Made by a program: the position numbers and the translations under genes | The notes under the pieces: model-generated | The model's database searches: none | What the model was told of the DNA's origin: nothing | Seen by the model: only the letters and a program-made list of their open reading frames with translations | Assembly (NCBI GenBank): GCA_009783865.1 | Contig: WRCR01000050.1 | Span: 1 to 13,759 of the forward strand | Direction of reading: 5' to 3' | Source: Planctomycetaceae bacterium | Lineage (GTDB): Bacteria > Planctomycetota > Planctomycetia > Pirellulales > Thermoguttaceae | Length of the DNA: 13,759 nt | Part shown: one piece after another, positions 1-7,338 of the stretch | Layout: each line of letters starts with the position of its first letter | Numbering within the stretch: position 1 is the stretch's first letter

Positions 1-2315
1 AGCGGCAGCGCATCCGTCGGATTAGCGTAATACACTCCGCCGGTTGTTTCGGCAATGCTGCGCAAGAGCGTTTCATTTCTGCTCGGATTTTCCCGCTCCG
101 AATCGCTCATCTGTACTTGCAGAATCCGTTCCAGCCGCAGGTCACTGTCCGGCAAGAAAAGTCGAACCGTCCAATTTCCTTCTTCGGAAAGCGGCAAATG
201 AACCTGATAAGTTCCCGGCACATTCGGGTCAACCGCTGCCTGAACAGTCCGCAAAGCACCGGACGGCGAAATAACATCGACCGGCAACTCCGGCATCGTT
301 AATGGACGCAGTTGCGCATCGTTTGCCGTAATACGCAGTTGCGCAATTCGTCCCAAAGTATATCGGCGGCGGCCAGCAGTTAGCGAACCGCGGTCGGACT
401 CCCGCTGCAAACGCCCTTGCGAAACATAGCGCAACATTCGAGTTGTCAACTTTTCGTACATCTTGTCATCGATTCTGCGCAGCCGCCAAAGTTCACCGCT
501 GCCGATGTAAAGAACTCGTCCTGCTCCGTAGAATTGACTGACGACCAGCGCGCCGCTGCCTATTTTACCGGCTGCTTCCGGCGAACCGGAAGAAACATAA
601 AGCGTTGCCGCCGGTTTAACTCCGCGCACAGCAAAGAACCCGTAAAAGCCGGGGAAATCATTCCAGAAAGCACGGGACTCAACTGCGTTATCCGAAGTCC
701 GAAGGAACTCCGCCTCTTCACCTTGCGGCGTGAACTTCAAGGGACTCGGCTTCTCCTCACCGTGATACCGATGGTCAAACGCCGATTGCCGCGCAAAGAA
801 TTCAACCGGATACAAGGCGCGAATCTTGTCCATAGTCATATCGGTTACCCAGCCCGCAACAGCATCGTTCTGAAAAACATTGCCCGCTACGAGAAGCAGA
901 CCGCCGCCCATTCTGCCGACCCAATGTTCGAGGTTATTGATTTGCTCCGTTGACAAGTCCCGCCAATTCGGGTCGAAGGCAATTATAATATCGTATTGCG
1001 AAATTTCCGCCGGATTTGACGGAAACGCAGTCAATATCTTCTCGGCATTTTGCGAAGCACCGGGTTTAGACCAAGGAAGATAAACATCGGCGGACATCGA
1101 TTTATCGCGGTGAATCTGTGTGCAAAGAAATTGATAATCCCGTGTCGGTGCCGAAGCAAACAGCAGCACCCGGTCTTTGCGGTCGACCACTTCCGTTTCG
1201 GCTTCGCGCTTGTTGTCTTCCTCCAATTTATCAGCATCGGGCGGTGTTATTTTTGCCGTCAACTTGATTTTTTGCGGTTCGGCAAGACGGATTTCAAACA
1301 CTGCTTCTTGAACGCCGAAATTTTTGAAGGTTAATGTTTTTTCACCGATTTTCGTTTGCAATTCGTTTGACTCTTGTCCGTCTGTGATTTTCTGTGACCA
1401 TAACTCCAGCGGAAAGGTATCGGTTTGCGAACTATCCGTTTCATTACCGCCGATTTTTTCAACGGAGACCTTTGCCGTGAAAGGGTCATTCGGAAAAGCG
1501 CGTTCCGGTACATCGATGTTCGCAACACGGAAATTGACCGCTTGTTGAACCTTTCCGACACCGATGGTGAAAATAGGTATCTGCTGTCTGACGGCGGTTT
1601 CCGCAGCGGTGTTTAATGAGTCGGTATTCTTGCCGGTTTCGCGACCATCGGTGATAACAACGATGCCGGTTAAAGGTCTGCCTTTTTCATTTTGCAGGAC
1701 TTCGGAGATTGCGGAGTCGAGCCGGGTTTCAACGCCTTCTGCTTTTAACGCCGCAAACACTTCTAAAGAGGTTCCTAAAGATGCGGGGGCTTCAGCCCCC
1801 GCATCTTTCAAATTATTTTCCGCGACATTTTCCTCTCCCGCATCTCTCGTATGTTGAAAGATTCTTTCGGCGGTCTTGTCGAAGGAGTAGACCGCTATGT
1901 CATGTTTTTCGAGAATTTTATTTACCATGTCGCTGCGCTGGAGCCAATCGGTGATTGCTTCGAGGCGGTTCGGTCCCGCTTCTCCGGTGTTGTTTTCGAC
2001 AACATCGTGATTTCCCATACTTGCGGAGGTGTCAACGAGAACGGCAACGCGGGAGGAGCCGACGATATGTTCCCATTGCGGTTTCAGATAAAACAATAAC
2101 AGGGCAACGAGAACGAGAAAGCGCAATGACAACAGCAGAATCCGCTGCCAATGTTTTAGCGTTGCGGTATCGGAACGATAGCGGCGGTAAAAGTAGAGGA
2201 CGAACAAAATGAATACGAGAAGCGGCAGCAGAGAGTCGCTGCTTTCTTGTATGCGTCCCCAGCGGAACACTGCGGGAGCAACTTCGGCGAAAAGGAAAAC
2301 GTCGGCTAAAATCAT
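1..2315 (-). CDS. vWA / glutamine-amidotransferase-like membrane protein (C-terminus beyond window)
   Basis: The frame is open from the ATG at 2315 to base 1, giving 771 codons, with the C-terminus outside the window. Two membrane segments (about residues 29-43 and 58-77) precede a vWA domain. Its MIDAS motif DTSAS is at 95-99, followed by TRLDSAI near 197-203 and ITDG at 221-224. Residues about 380-480 (DRVLLFASAPTRDYQFL, then YDIIIAFDP and GGGLLLVAG) look like the class I glutamine-amidotransferase-like fold. Residues 590-640 carry the YGAGRVLYIGSGELWRLRR motif, which I know from planctomycete proteins of this architecture. The family is usually found with MoxR, DUF58 and BatA-like genes and is thought to act at the membrane in metal-dependent protein contacts, but its exact role is unknown. 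An insertion at about residues 157-180 is built partly from a DNA palindrome. No Shine-Dalgarno is visible, and a TATACT lies only 9 bases upstream of the start. Confidence 0.85.
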   Translation of the reverse strand, partial: MILADVFLFAEVAPAVFRWGRIQESSDSLLPLLVFILFVLYFYRRYRSDTATLKHWQRILLLSLRFLVLVALLLFYLKPQWEHIVGSSRVAVLVDTSASMGNHDVVENNTGEAGPNRLEAITDWLQRSDMVNKILEKHDIAVYSFDKTAERIFQHTRDAGEENVAENNLKDAGAEAPASLGTSLEVFAALKAEGVETRLDSAISEVLQNEKGRPLTGIVVITDGRETGKNTDSLNTAAETAVRQQIPIFTIGVGKVQQAVNFRVANIDVPERAFPNDPFTAKVSVEKIGGNETDSSQTDTFPLELWSQKITDGQESNELQTKIGEKTLTFKNFGVQEAVFEIRLAEPQKIKLTAKITPPDADKLEEDNKREAETEVVDRKDRVLLFASAPTRDYQFLCTQIHRDKSMSADVYLPWSKPGASQNAEKILTAFPSNPAEISQYDIIIAFDPNWRDLSTEQINNLEHWVGRMGGGLLLVAGNVFQNDAVAGWVTDMTMDKIRALYPVEFFARQSAFDHRYHGEEKPSPLKFTPQGEEAEFLRTSDNAVESRAFWNDFPGFYGFFAVRGVKPAATLYVSSGSPEAAGKIGSGALVVSQFYGAGRVLYIGSGELWRLRRIDDKMYEKLTTRMLRYVSQGRLQRESDRGSLTAGRRRYTLGRIAQLRITANDAQLRPLTMPELPVDVISPSGALRTVQAAVDPNVPGTYQVHLPLSEEGNWTVRLFLPDSDLRLERILQVQMSDSERENPSRNETLLRSIAETTGGVYYANPTDALP
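1777..1808. repeat. Perfect 15-bp-arm palindrome inside the vWA coding sequence
   Basis: AAAGATGCGGGGGCT (1777-1791) and its exact reverse complement (1794-1808) flank a 2-base TC loop. In the minus-strand frame it encodes KDAGAEAPASL (about residues 170-180) without interrupting the vWA domain. A degenerate half copy (CTCCCGCATCTCTCG) lies about 30 bases away, near 1835-1849. Confidence 0.85.
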
Positions 2316-2323
2316 AGCCGTTT

Positions 2324-2329
2324 AGTATA
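2324..2329 (-). promoter_or_regulatory. Candidate -10 box of the vWA gene
   Basis: TATACT reads on the minus strand. Transcription would then begin about 2-3 bases before the ATG at 2315, implying a leaderless or nearly leaderless mRNA. No convincing -35 box is present 16-18 bases upstream, so support is weak. Confidence 0.3.
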
Positions 2330-2371
2330 ACATGTTTTTCGGAAAAAGTACGGGCGGGAGGTTATAATCTC

Positions 2372-2400
2372 TTGCGAAAAAATTGTCATTCAATTATAAT
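2372..2400 (+). promoter_or_regulatory. Sigma70-type promoter of the SGNH hydrolase gene
   Basis: TTGCGA (2372-2377) and a perfect TATAAT (2395-2400) are separated by 17 bases. Transcription would start near 2407, giving a leader of about 64 bases before the ATG at 2471 that includes a GC-rich hairpin. A second TATAAT at 2363-2368 has no matching -35 box. Confidence 0.6.
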
Positions 2401-2415
2401 CAAGTAAAACCCGCG

Positions 2416-2440
2416 CCGCCGCTTAAACTTAAAACGGCGG
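2416..2440 (+). repeat. GC-rich inverted repeat in the SGNH gene leader
   Basis: CCGCCG (2416-2421) and CGGCGG (2435-2440) flank a 13-base A/T-rich loop. It lies just downstream of the predicted transcription start, so it would form in the 5' leader of the gene at 2471. It resembles in composition the GC-rich palindromes in other spacers of this window. Confidence 0.45.
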
Positions 2441-2470
2441 GCTAAACTAGAATCTCATTTTTTTATTGCC

Positions 2471-3970
2471 ATGAAACATTTATTTTGCAAGTTGTTTTTG
2501 TTTCTGCTGTTGTTCTGTACGCTAAGTGAAGTACCGTGCTGGGCACAGCGTCCGACTGCGCTGTCGAAGAATTTCGAGACCGTTGTCCGGCAGTACGGAT
2601 TCAACGACATCGACAATCCGCCGCTGCCGGGCTGTTCACTTTTCGTCGGCAGTTCGTCCTTCCGTATGTGGGGCGAAAAACTTGAAGCGGTCTTTGCCGG
2701 CTACGAAGCCGTAAATCGCGGTTTCGGCGGTTCACAAATCGACCAGAACATTCTCGTTCTCGACCGAATTCATTTGCCGTACAAGCCGTCAAGAATTATT
2801 CATTTCTGCGGCGGAAATGATATAAATGCCGGTAAGACACCCGAAAGTGTTTTCAACGATTTCAAATACTACGCAGCGCGGCATTGGAATCAAAATCCGT
2901 ATGCGCAGATATTTTTCGTTTCGATTCATCGCGCACCGGTTCGTGAAAAAAGTTGGACGGAAACCGGCAAACTCAACGCTTATGTGAAAGAATTGTCGGA
3001 GAAGGTTCCCGGTCTGCACTTCATTGATGTTTCGTCCGCTATGAATGATGCCGACGGAAACGTCCGGGAAGACATTTGGCTCAAAGACCGCCTTCATTTG
3101 AACGAAGCCGGTTATGAAATCTGGACTAACGTTTTCAAGAAAGCGTTTGATACCGAAAAGCAGAACCGGCAGGAACAAGATGCCCATACTCTTTTCAAGG
3201 TGCGGAAAGAAGCCGGTCTCTTTGACGACCCGCGATTCAAAGAAGACGGCATTGCAATCAATGTACCGAAAGATGAAGTCAATTTGAGCATTATCTTCAT
3301 CGGTGACAGCATCACAATCGGCGGCGGAGACGATGCGCCTCCGAACCGCTGCGCTGCATATCTGACAGCGCAAGCGGGAATCGGCAAAGTTATTTTTTCC
3401 AATCAAGGAGTGAACGGACTAACAACGGTTGACTTCCTGCCTTCGCAAAACAAACGTTTTCCGAAAGTTGTTGAAGCGGCAGAGCAATTCAAGAACGATG
3501 CGAACGCTCAACTGCTCTTTTCGATAATGCTGGGGACTAATGACAGTGCCGTCAATGGAGCCAACGGCGCGCCGGTTTCGCCGGAACAGTACCGCGGGAA
3601 TCTGAAAGAACTCGTTGACAAACTGCTTGCCGATTATCCGGCGGCAAAGGTTGTGGTGCATCGTCCGATTTGGTACAGCGACAACACGCAGAACGCATGG
3701 GCTTATCTTTTGGAAGGGCAACTTCGGGCTGCAACTTACGCTTCCGAAATCGAAAAACTTGTTGAGTATTACGCAGGAACGCCGGACAAGAAGCGGGTAT
3801 TTTTGGGCGATACTAAAGCGTATTATTATTTCAAGAAGCATTACGAAAGCACGATGAAGCACGAGACGGGGGCGAAAGGAACGTTCTTTCTGCATCCCGA
3901 CAAGCGCGGAGCGGATGTACTCGGCAGGTTCTGGGGCAGCGCAATACAGGATGTTGTGAGAGGTGAGTAG
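2471..3970 (+). CDS. Secreted tandem SGNH/GDSL-type esterase
   Basis: This 499-residue protein has a signal peptide at about residues 1-26 (hydrophobic core LFLFLLLFCTL). Two SGNH-hydrolase domains follow. Domain 1 (about 50-230) has block I GSSSFRMW (likely nucleophile Ser62), NRGFGG (82-87), GGND (114-117) and DRLHLNEAGY with Asp206 and His209. Domain 2 (about 270-497) has GDSIT (Ser280), NQGVNG (311-316), GTND (355-358) and LHPDKRG with His475. At the position of its usual DxxH aspartate it has Phe472. SGNH enzymes cleave carboxylic esters, often acetyl groups on glycans, so an exported deacetylase for polysaccharides is a reasonable inference; the substrate cannot be read from the sequence. 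The gene is monocistronic behind the promoter at 2372-2400, has no Shine-Dalgarno, and converges on the kinase gene 21 bases downstream. Its stop codon lies in a GAGTA-rich microrepeat. Confidence 0.85.
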   Translation: MKHLFCKLFLFLLLFCTLSEVPCWAQRPTALSKNFETVVRQYGFNDIDNPPLPGCSLFVGSSSFRMWGEKLEAVFAGYEAVNRGFGGSQIDQNILVLDRIHLPYKPSRIIHFCGGNDINAGKTPESVFNDFKYYAARHWNQNPYAQIFFVSIHRAPVREKSWTETGKLNAYVKELSEKVPGLHFIDVSSAMNDADGNVREDIWLKDRLHLNEAGYEIWTNVFKKAFDTEKQNRQEQDAHTLFKVRKEAGLFDDPRFKEDGIAINVPKDEVNLSIIFIGDSITIGGGDDAPPNRCAAYLTAQAGIGKVIFSNQGVNGLTTVDFLPSQNKRFPKVVEAAEQFKNDANAQLLFSIMLGTNDSAVNGANGAPVSPEQYRGNLKELVDKLLADYPAAKVVVHRPIWYSDNTQNAWAYLLEGQLRAATYASEIEKLVEYYAGTPDKKRVFLGDTKAYYYFKKHYESTMKHETGAKGTFFLHPDKRGADVLGRFWGSAIQDVVRGE

Positions 3971-3980
3971 CGAGTAGAGA

Positions 3981-4004
3981 GCCGGCGGCGACTATGTCGC
4001 CGGC
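3981..4004. repeat. Imperfect palindrome at the convergent gene ends
   Basis: GGCGAC (3987-3992) and GTCGCC (3996-4001) form a 6-bp stem with a 3-base loop. Outer GCC (3981-3983) and GGC (4002-4004) add three pairs past a three-base bulge. It covers the stop codon of the kinase gene (TAG on the minus strand, 3992-3994) and lies just after the SGNH stop. No U-tract follows on either strand, so intrinsic termination is uncertain. Confidence 0.5.
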
Positions 4005-6310
4005 TGCACCGCCCAGCGGATAATGGTGCGAAAGAGAACGTCGGCGTTCACCGGCTTGCCGAGAACGTCATTCATACCGGCAACAAGATATGTGTTGCAT
4101 TCAGCGGCAGAATCATTAGCGGTCAATGCGACTATCGGTATCTTGTCTCCGTCCGGTAATTTACGGATTAACTGTGATGCCTCGATGCCGTCCATTTCGG
4201 GCATCTGAATGTCCATTAAAATCAGCGCATACTTTTTACGTTGAAACTTTTCAATCGCTTCTTTTCCGTTAGATGCAACATCGACTTGAAATTCATGTTT
4301 TAGCAGACCAACGATAACCATCTGATTGATGCGGTTATCGTCAGCGATCAAAATCGAAGCCGCCTTCAAATGTTCCGGTATGATAACTTGGTCGGCAGTT
4401 GCGTCTTTGGTATTGCCGATATTATCTTCGTCAGGTTTCTGCGGAGTCAGCACTGCTGCGGCATGAGGAACATCAAAACGGACAGTGAATGCAAACTTCG
4501 AGCCCTGATATTCTTTGCTTTCCGCCCAGATTGTTCCGCCCATTCGTTCAACAATACCTCTGCATATCGACAGTCCTAATCCTGTTCCGCCGTATAAACG
4601 TTTCAGAGAACCGTCCGCTTGTCTAAACGGTGAAAAAATATCCTGCAAGTCATTTTCTCCGAAACCGATTCCCGTATCGGTGACGCTTATACGTAATTCA
4701 ACCTGTGCTGTTTCAAGCATTTGGGATTTAACTTCCAGCGTGATTGAACCCTTCGGAGTAAATTTAACGGCATTATCCAAGATATGTTCCAGCACCTGCC
4801 GCAGACGAACCGCGTCTCCGATAATCCGCTTTGGAAGAGAATCATCCTTCAAGAACAGAAATTCGAGTTGGTTTTCGCTACACTGCTTGCGGACATCGGA
4901 AACAAGAGCGTCAATAAGTTCAGCGGGCGAGAATTCTTTATAGTCAAGCGTCAGTTCATTGTCTTCTATCGCGGAAAAGTCCAGTACGTTATTGACTAAC
5001 TGCATCAGCATTTGCGAAGAGTATTCGATATTCTTAACAAAACCGGCTTGTTCTTCGGACATGCCGGTATCCTTAATGAGATGCAGCAGTCCCGTGATAG
5101 CGTTCATCGGAGTTTTGATTTCATGTGATACATTCCGCAGAAATTCTCCTTTGAGCCGGGCAAGATTTTCAGCGGCATTGCGCGCTTGAACCAATTCGGC
5201 TTCGTATTGCCGGATTTTTGTTACGTCAATGAACCAGGCAGCAACGCCGGGTTCATTGAAATAATCGGTCAGAAATAAGTTGGCGAGCATTTCTTTTTGG
5301 GCACCCTGTTTCGTTACAATCGAAACCTGCCGCCATTTGACAGAATGTTTTTCAACTTCCGTTAAAAGATGTTCGGCAAGAATAGAGTCCTTAAAATAAT
5401 CGGCAAGTACATCTCCCAATTCTACTCCGAGCAGTTCGGTCATAAACGGAGTAACATAGCGGACTATACCGTCACGAATTATTGTTAAGCATACCGGACT
5501 GGAATTAAGTATGCTGCGGAAACTGCGCTGCTGCCGTTCAAGCATTTTGCGGGTTTTCATCAGTTCGCGCAGGTCCTGTATAGAAGAGATAATATACGCT
5601 TTGTCGTCCCGAATAATACGGTGCAGCGTGACTTCCGATGGAATCAATTCTCCGTCAAAACGCCGATGCTGCCAGAAAAAGACAGAATGTCCGTTTTCAA
5701 TAGCATACTTAACATATTTCATCGACTCTTCGCTTGATAATTTACCATTCGGCTGATATTTCGGTGACAAATCCCCCACATCTTTTACCAATTTGAAAAA
5801 ATCTTCTTTCGTCTCAAAACCGAATGCCTTGACCGCGGAAAGATTAGCATCGGTTAGTTGATAACTGTCATCAAAAAGAAGCACTATAGTCGAGATAGAG
5901 TTGAGCAGCATTGCGGCACGCCGTTCCGCTTCCTGCTCTTTGAGTTGTTCAATGGAGGTCTCCAGTTGTCCGGCAAGCATATTGAACGCCTTGGAGAAGT
6001 CGCCCATGAAATCGACCCGCTGACTGAAATCGCCTGCGGCAACTTGTTCAACCTGCCAAGTGATATGCCGCAAATTGGCTTGCAAGGTCTTCAGATAGCC
6101 GGCTAATATGCCTCGTACTAAAACCGGTGAATCGAAATTGCCTTCTGAGAATTGTTTAAGAATATCACGGATTGCAACGAGGTCGTCATAAGTGCGTTTT
6201 GCATCGGAATTTTCGTTCAGCGGAGCAGTTGCATCAACAGCGGGAACAGAACGGTCTGTCAATATCCGCCGGAGCAGCGAAAATTCCGATTGGGTTTTAT
6301 CAGCACTCAT
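3992..6310 (-). CDS. Soluble hybrid sensor histidine kinase (HAMP-PAS-PAS-HisKA-HATPase-REC)
   Basis: The 772-residue protein has no membrane segment. Residues about 45-130 contain HAMP-like helices (AAGDFSQRVDFMGDFSKAFN). Two PAS-like domains cover about 135-255 and 265-375, followed by a short coiled coil. HisKA carries the phospho-acceptor His396 in SHEIKTPMN. The ATPase has N-box Asn513 in LDNAVKF, DTGIGF (545-550) and GGTGLGL (574-580). A receiver domain (about 652-768) has the acidic pair Asp657/Asp658, phospho-acceptor Asp700 in LMDIQMPEMDG, Thr730 and Lys752. All catalytic residues are present, so it should autophosphorylate and relay to its own receiver. No output domain, Hpt protein or separate regulator is encoded nearby. 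It starts 7 bases after the V4R gene stop and has a weak Shine-Dalgarno, which suggests translational coupling. The PAS ligands are unknown. Confidence 0.9.
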   Translation of the reverse strand: MSADKTQSEFSLLRRILTDRSVPAVDATAPLNENSDAKRTYDDLVAIRDILKQFSEGNFDSPVLVRGILAGYLKTLQANLRHITWQVEQVAAGDFSQRVDFMGDFSKAFNMLAGQLETSIEQLKEQEAERRAAMLLNSISTIVLLFDDSYQLTDANLSAVKAFGFETKEDFFKLVKDVGDLSPKYQPNGKLSSEESMKYVKYAIENGHSVFFWQHRRFDGELIPSEVTLHRIIRDDKAYIISSIQDLRELMKTRKMLERQQRSFRSILNSSPVCLTIIRDGIVRYVTPFMTELLGVELGDVLADYFKDSILAEHLLTEVEKHSVKWRQVSIVTKQGAQKEMLANLFLTDYFNEPGVAAWFIDVTKIRQYEAELVQARNAAENLARLKGEFLRNVSHEIKTPMNAITGLLHLIKDTGMSEEQAGFVKNIEYSSQMLMQLVNNVLDFSAIEDNELTLDYKEFSPAELIDALVSDVRKQCSENQLEFLFLKDDSLPKRIIGDAVRLRQVLEHILDNAVKFTPKGSITLEVKSQMLETAQVELRISVTDTGIGFGENDLQDIFSPFRQADGSLKRLYGGTGLGLSICRGIVERMGGTIWAESKEYQGSKFAFTVRFDVPHAAAVLTPQKPDEDNIGNTKDATADQVIIPEHLKAASILIADDNRINQMVIVGLLKHEFQVDVASNGKEAIEKFQRKKYALILMDIQMPEMDGIEASQLIRKLPDGDKIPIVALTANDSAAECNTYLVAGMNDVLGKPVNADVLFRTIIRWAVQPAT

Positions 6311-6317
6311 CGGGAAA

Positions 6318-6863
6318 TCAAGAAATTTTATTTACTTCGAAACGGCAGGTTCTGTTTACTTCGAAGCGGCAGGTTCTGTCGCCGGAAGCCCAGCAATCGA
6401 CTTCCTTTGCGGCGAACTCGATTCCTGTGTATTTGAAGAACAGAGCAGCGATGAATCCTTCGTCGTAATTGCAGACCTCAAGTCCGACATCCGGCAAGCC
6501 GCTGCAATCAAGGTCTTCGGAAACCGTCAGGACAAATTGTCCTTTTTCGGTATCCGCTTTTTCGATCCGCAGAATCCCGATGCCCAGCGTCTTGAGTGTC
6601 TCTTGCAGTTGAGCGACAAATTCATTGAAAGGTTTGTCTTTATATTCCGACATGAAATGGTCGAAGAAAAACTTACCCGCAAGAAAACCGGCATCGTAAA
6701 ACAGTTTGTCGCATGCTTCGGTACCTAATTGCCGTTCTGCGACATCGCGGAACGTATATTGCAGAAGGCGGTACAAAGTGATGTCAACGAGATTTCCAAG
6801 GTTAGGACGACCGGCTTTGATGTCGCCGATGATGTCCCAGGTGAATTCATAATTTCGTTCCAT
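6318..6863 (-). CDS. V4R-domain small-molecule-binding sensor protein
   Basis: The ATG at 6863 is chosen because AGGAG sits 8 bases upstream; the longer frame starting at 6950 would include the -35 promoter region. The product has 181 residues and no signal peptide or membrane segment. The C-terminal half matches the V4R (4-vinyl reductase) domain: CNYDEGFIAALF (131-142) and then DCWASGDRTCRFEV (156-169), with the family's conserved cysteines Cys131, Cys157 and Cys165. V4R domains are regarded as binders of small, often hydrophobic, ligands. The last residues are duplicated (TCRFEVNR repeated) by a 24-bp tandem repeat, adding Cys173. It is the first gene of an operon with the hybrid kinase, so I infer that it senses a ligand and controls, or is controlled by, that kinase. 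Confidence 0.8.
   Translation of the reverse strand: MERNYEFTWDIIGDIKAGRPNLGNLVDITLYRLLQYTFRDVAERQLGTEACDKLFYDAGFLAGKFFFDHFMSEYKDKPFNEFVAQLQETLKTLGIGILRIEKADTEKGQFVLTVSEDLDCSGLPDVGLEVCNYDEGFIAALFFKYTGIEFAAKEVDCWASGDRTCRFEVNRTCRFEVNKIS
6331..6378 (-). repeat. In-frame 24-bp tandem duplication in the V4R gene
   Basis: Bases 6331-6354 and 6355-6378 are two copies of the same 24-mer with a single mismatch (A/G at the twelfth base). The unit is exactly 8 codons, so the C-terminus reads RTCRFEVN twice without disturbing the frame. A canonical V4R domain ends after the first copy. Confidence 0.9.
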
Positions 6864-6921
6864 TTCGGTTCTCCTATAGTAAATTGACTGATAAACAACG
6901 GACGAAATCCGCACGCTGTAC

Positions 6922-6950
6922 AATGTAGAGTGTTTGCCGGCATTTGTCAA
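6922..6950 (-). promoter_or_regulatory. Sigma70-type promoter of the V4R-kinase operon
   Basis: On the minus strand, a perfect TTGACA (6950-6945) and TACATT (6927-6922) are separated by 17 bases. Transcription should start near 6915, leaving a leader of about 50 bases to the ATG at 6863, with AGGAG just upstream of the start. Confidence 0.7.
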
Positions 6951-7106
6951 GACAAAGAGAGATGCAACAGAAACCGCCTAACAACAAGCCCTGACTCGAA
7001 AAATTTTTGCAACGCCAAACCCCTAAAAAACAAGGCGCAAATGCCTTCCAATGCCTGTATATTACCTGAACTACCTGATTTAACATTATTTTATCCATTT
7101 TAATAT

Positions 7107-7142
7107 TTAGTGGTTAGTGACGAGTATTGAGTAGTGAGTAAC
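7107..7142 (+). repeat. GAGTA/TTAGTG microrepeat
   Basis: Related short words run in succession here: TTAGTGG, TTAGTGACGAGTA, TTGAGTA and GTGAGTAAC. A similar run, GTGAGTAGCGAGTAGAGA, overlaps the stop codon of the SGNH gene at 3963-3980. This looks like a short degenerate intergenic repeat. Confidence 0.45.
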
Positions 7143-7187
7143 AAAAGCCGCAAGTTTCGGCGGAGTACCGGTGACATAGATAAAGGC

Positions 7188-7205
7188 GGCGGGCTTACGC
7201 CCGTC
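7188..7205. repeat. Short palindrome (CGGGC / GCCCG)
   Basis: CGGGC (7190-7194) and GCCCG (7199-7203) flank a TTAC loop. A G·U pair and one further G-C pair extend the stem outward. It is close in sequence to the palindrome at 10473-10492. Confidence 0.5.
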
Positions 7206-7232
7206 AGTGGAACTGCTTTTTTCGTCCAAAAC

Positions 7233-7252
7233 CGGCGGGGGTAGTCCCGCCG
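7233..7252. repeat. Short palindrome (CGGCGGG / CCCGCCG)
   Basis: Perfect 7-bp arms at 7233-7239 and 7246-7252 flank a 6-base loop. Same GC-rich type as the neighbouring palindromes. Confidence 0.55.
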
Positions 7253-7270
7253 CTCTTGATTGTTATTCTT

Positions 7271-7288
7271 CGCAATCTTTCGATTGCG
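7271..7288. repeat. Short palindrome (CGCAATC / GATTGCG)
   Basis: Perfect 7-bp arms (7271-7277 and 7282-7288) with a four-base TTTC loop. No U-tract follows on either strand. Confidence 0.5.
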
Positions 7289-7296
7289 GCACTGTT

Positions 7297-7330
7297 CCCG
7301 CAACTCGCCACTCAAACCGCGGTTTGCGGG
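7297..7330. repeat. Nested palindromes around CAAACCGCGGTTTG
   Basis: A perfect 14-bp dyad lies at 7313-7326. An overlapping alternative pairing joins CCCGCAA (7297-7303) with TTGCGGG (7324-7330). Confidence 0.5.
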
Positions 7331-7338
7331 TCGCCGGA

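Noticed and set aside
417..953. 178-codon plus-strand frame
   Set aside because: It is antisense to the vWA/amidotransferase-like gene, which is continuously open and shows recognisable motifs.
2789..3406. 205-codon minus-strand frame
   Set aside because: It lies wholly opposite the SGNH gene, whose motifs prove the plus-strand frame; long antisense frames arise here from codon bias.
4515..4943. 142-codon plus-strand frame
   Set aside because: It is antisense to the kinase ATPase domain, whose N-box and G-boxes are intact on the other strand.
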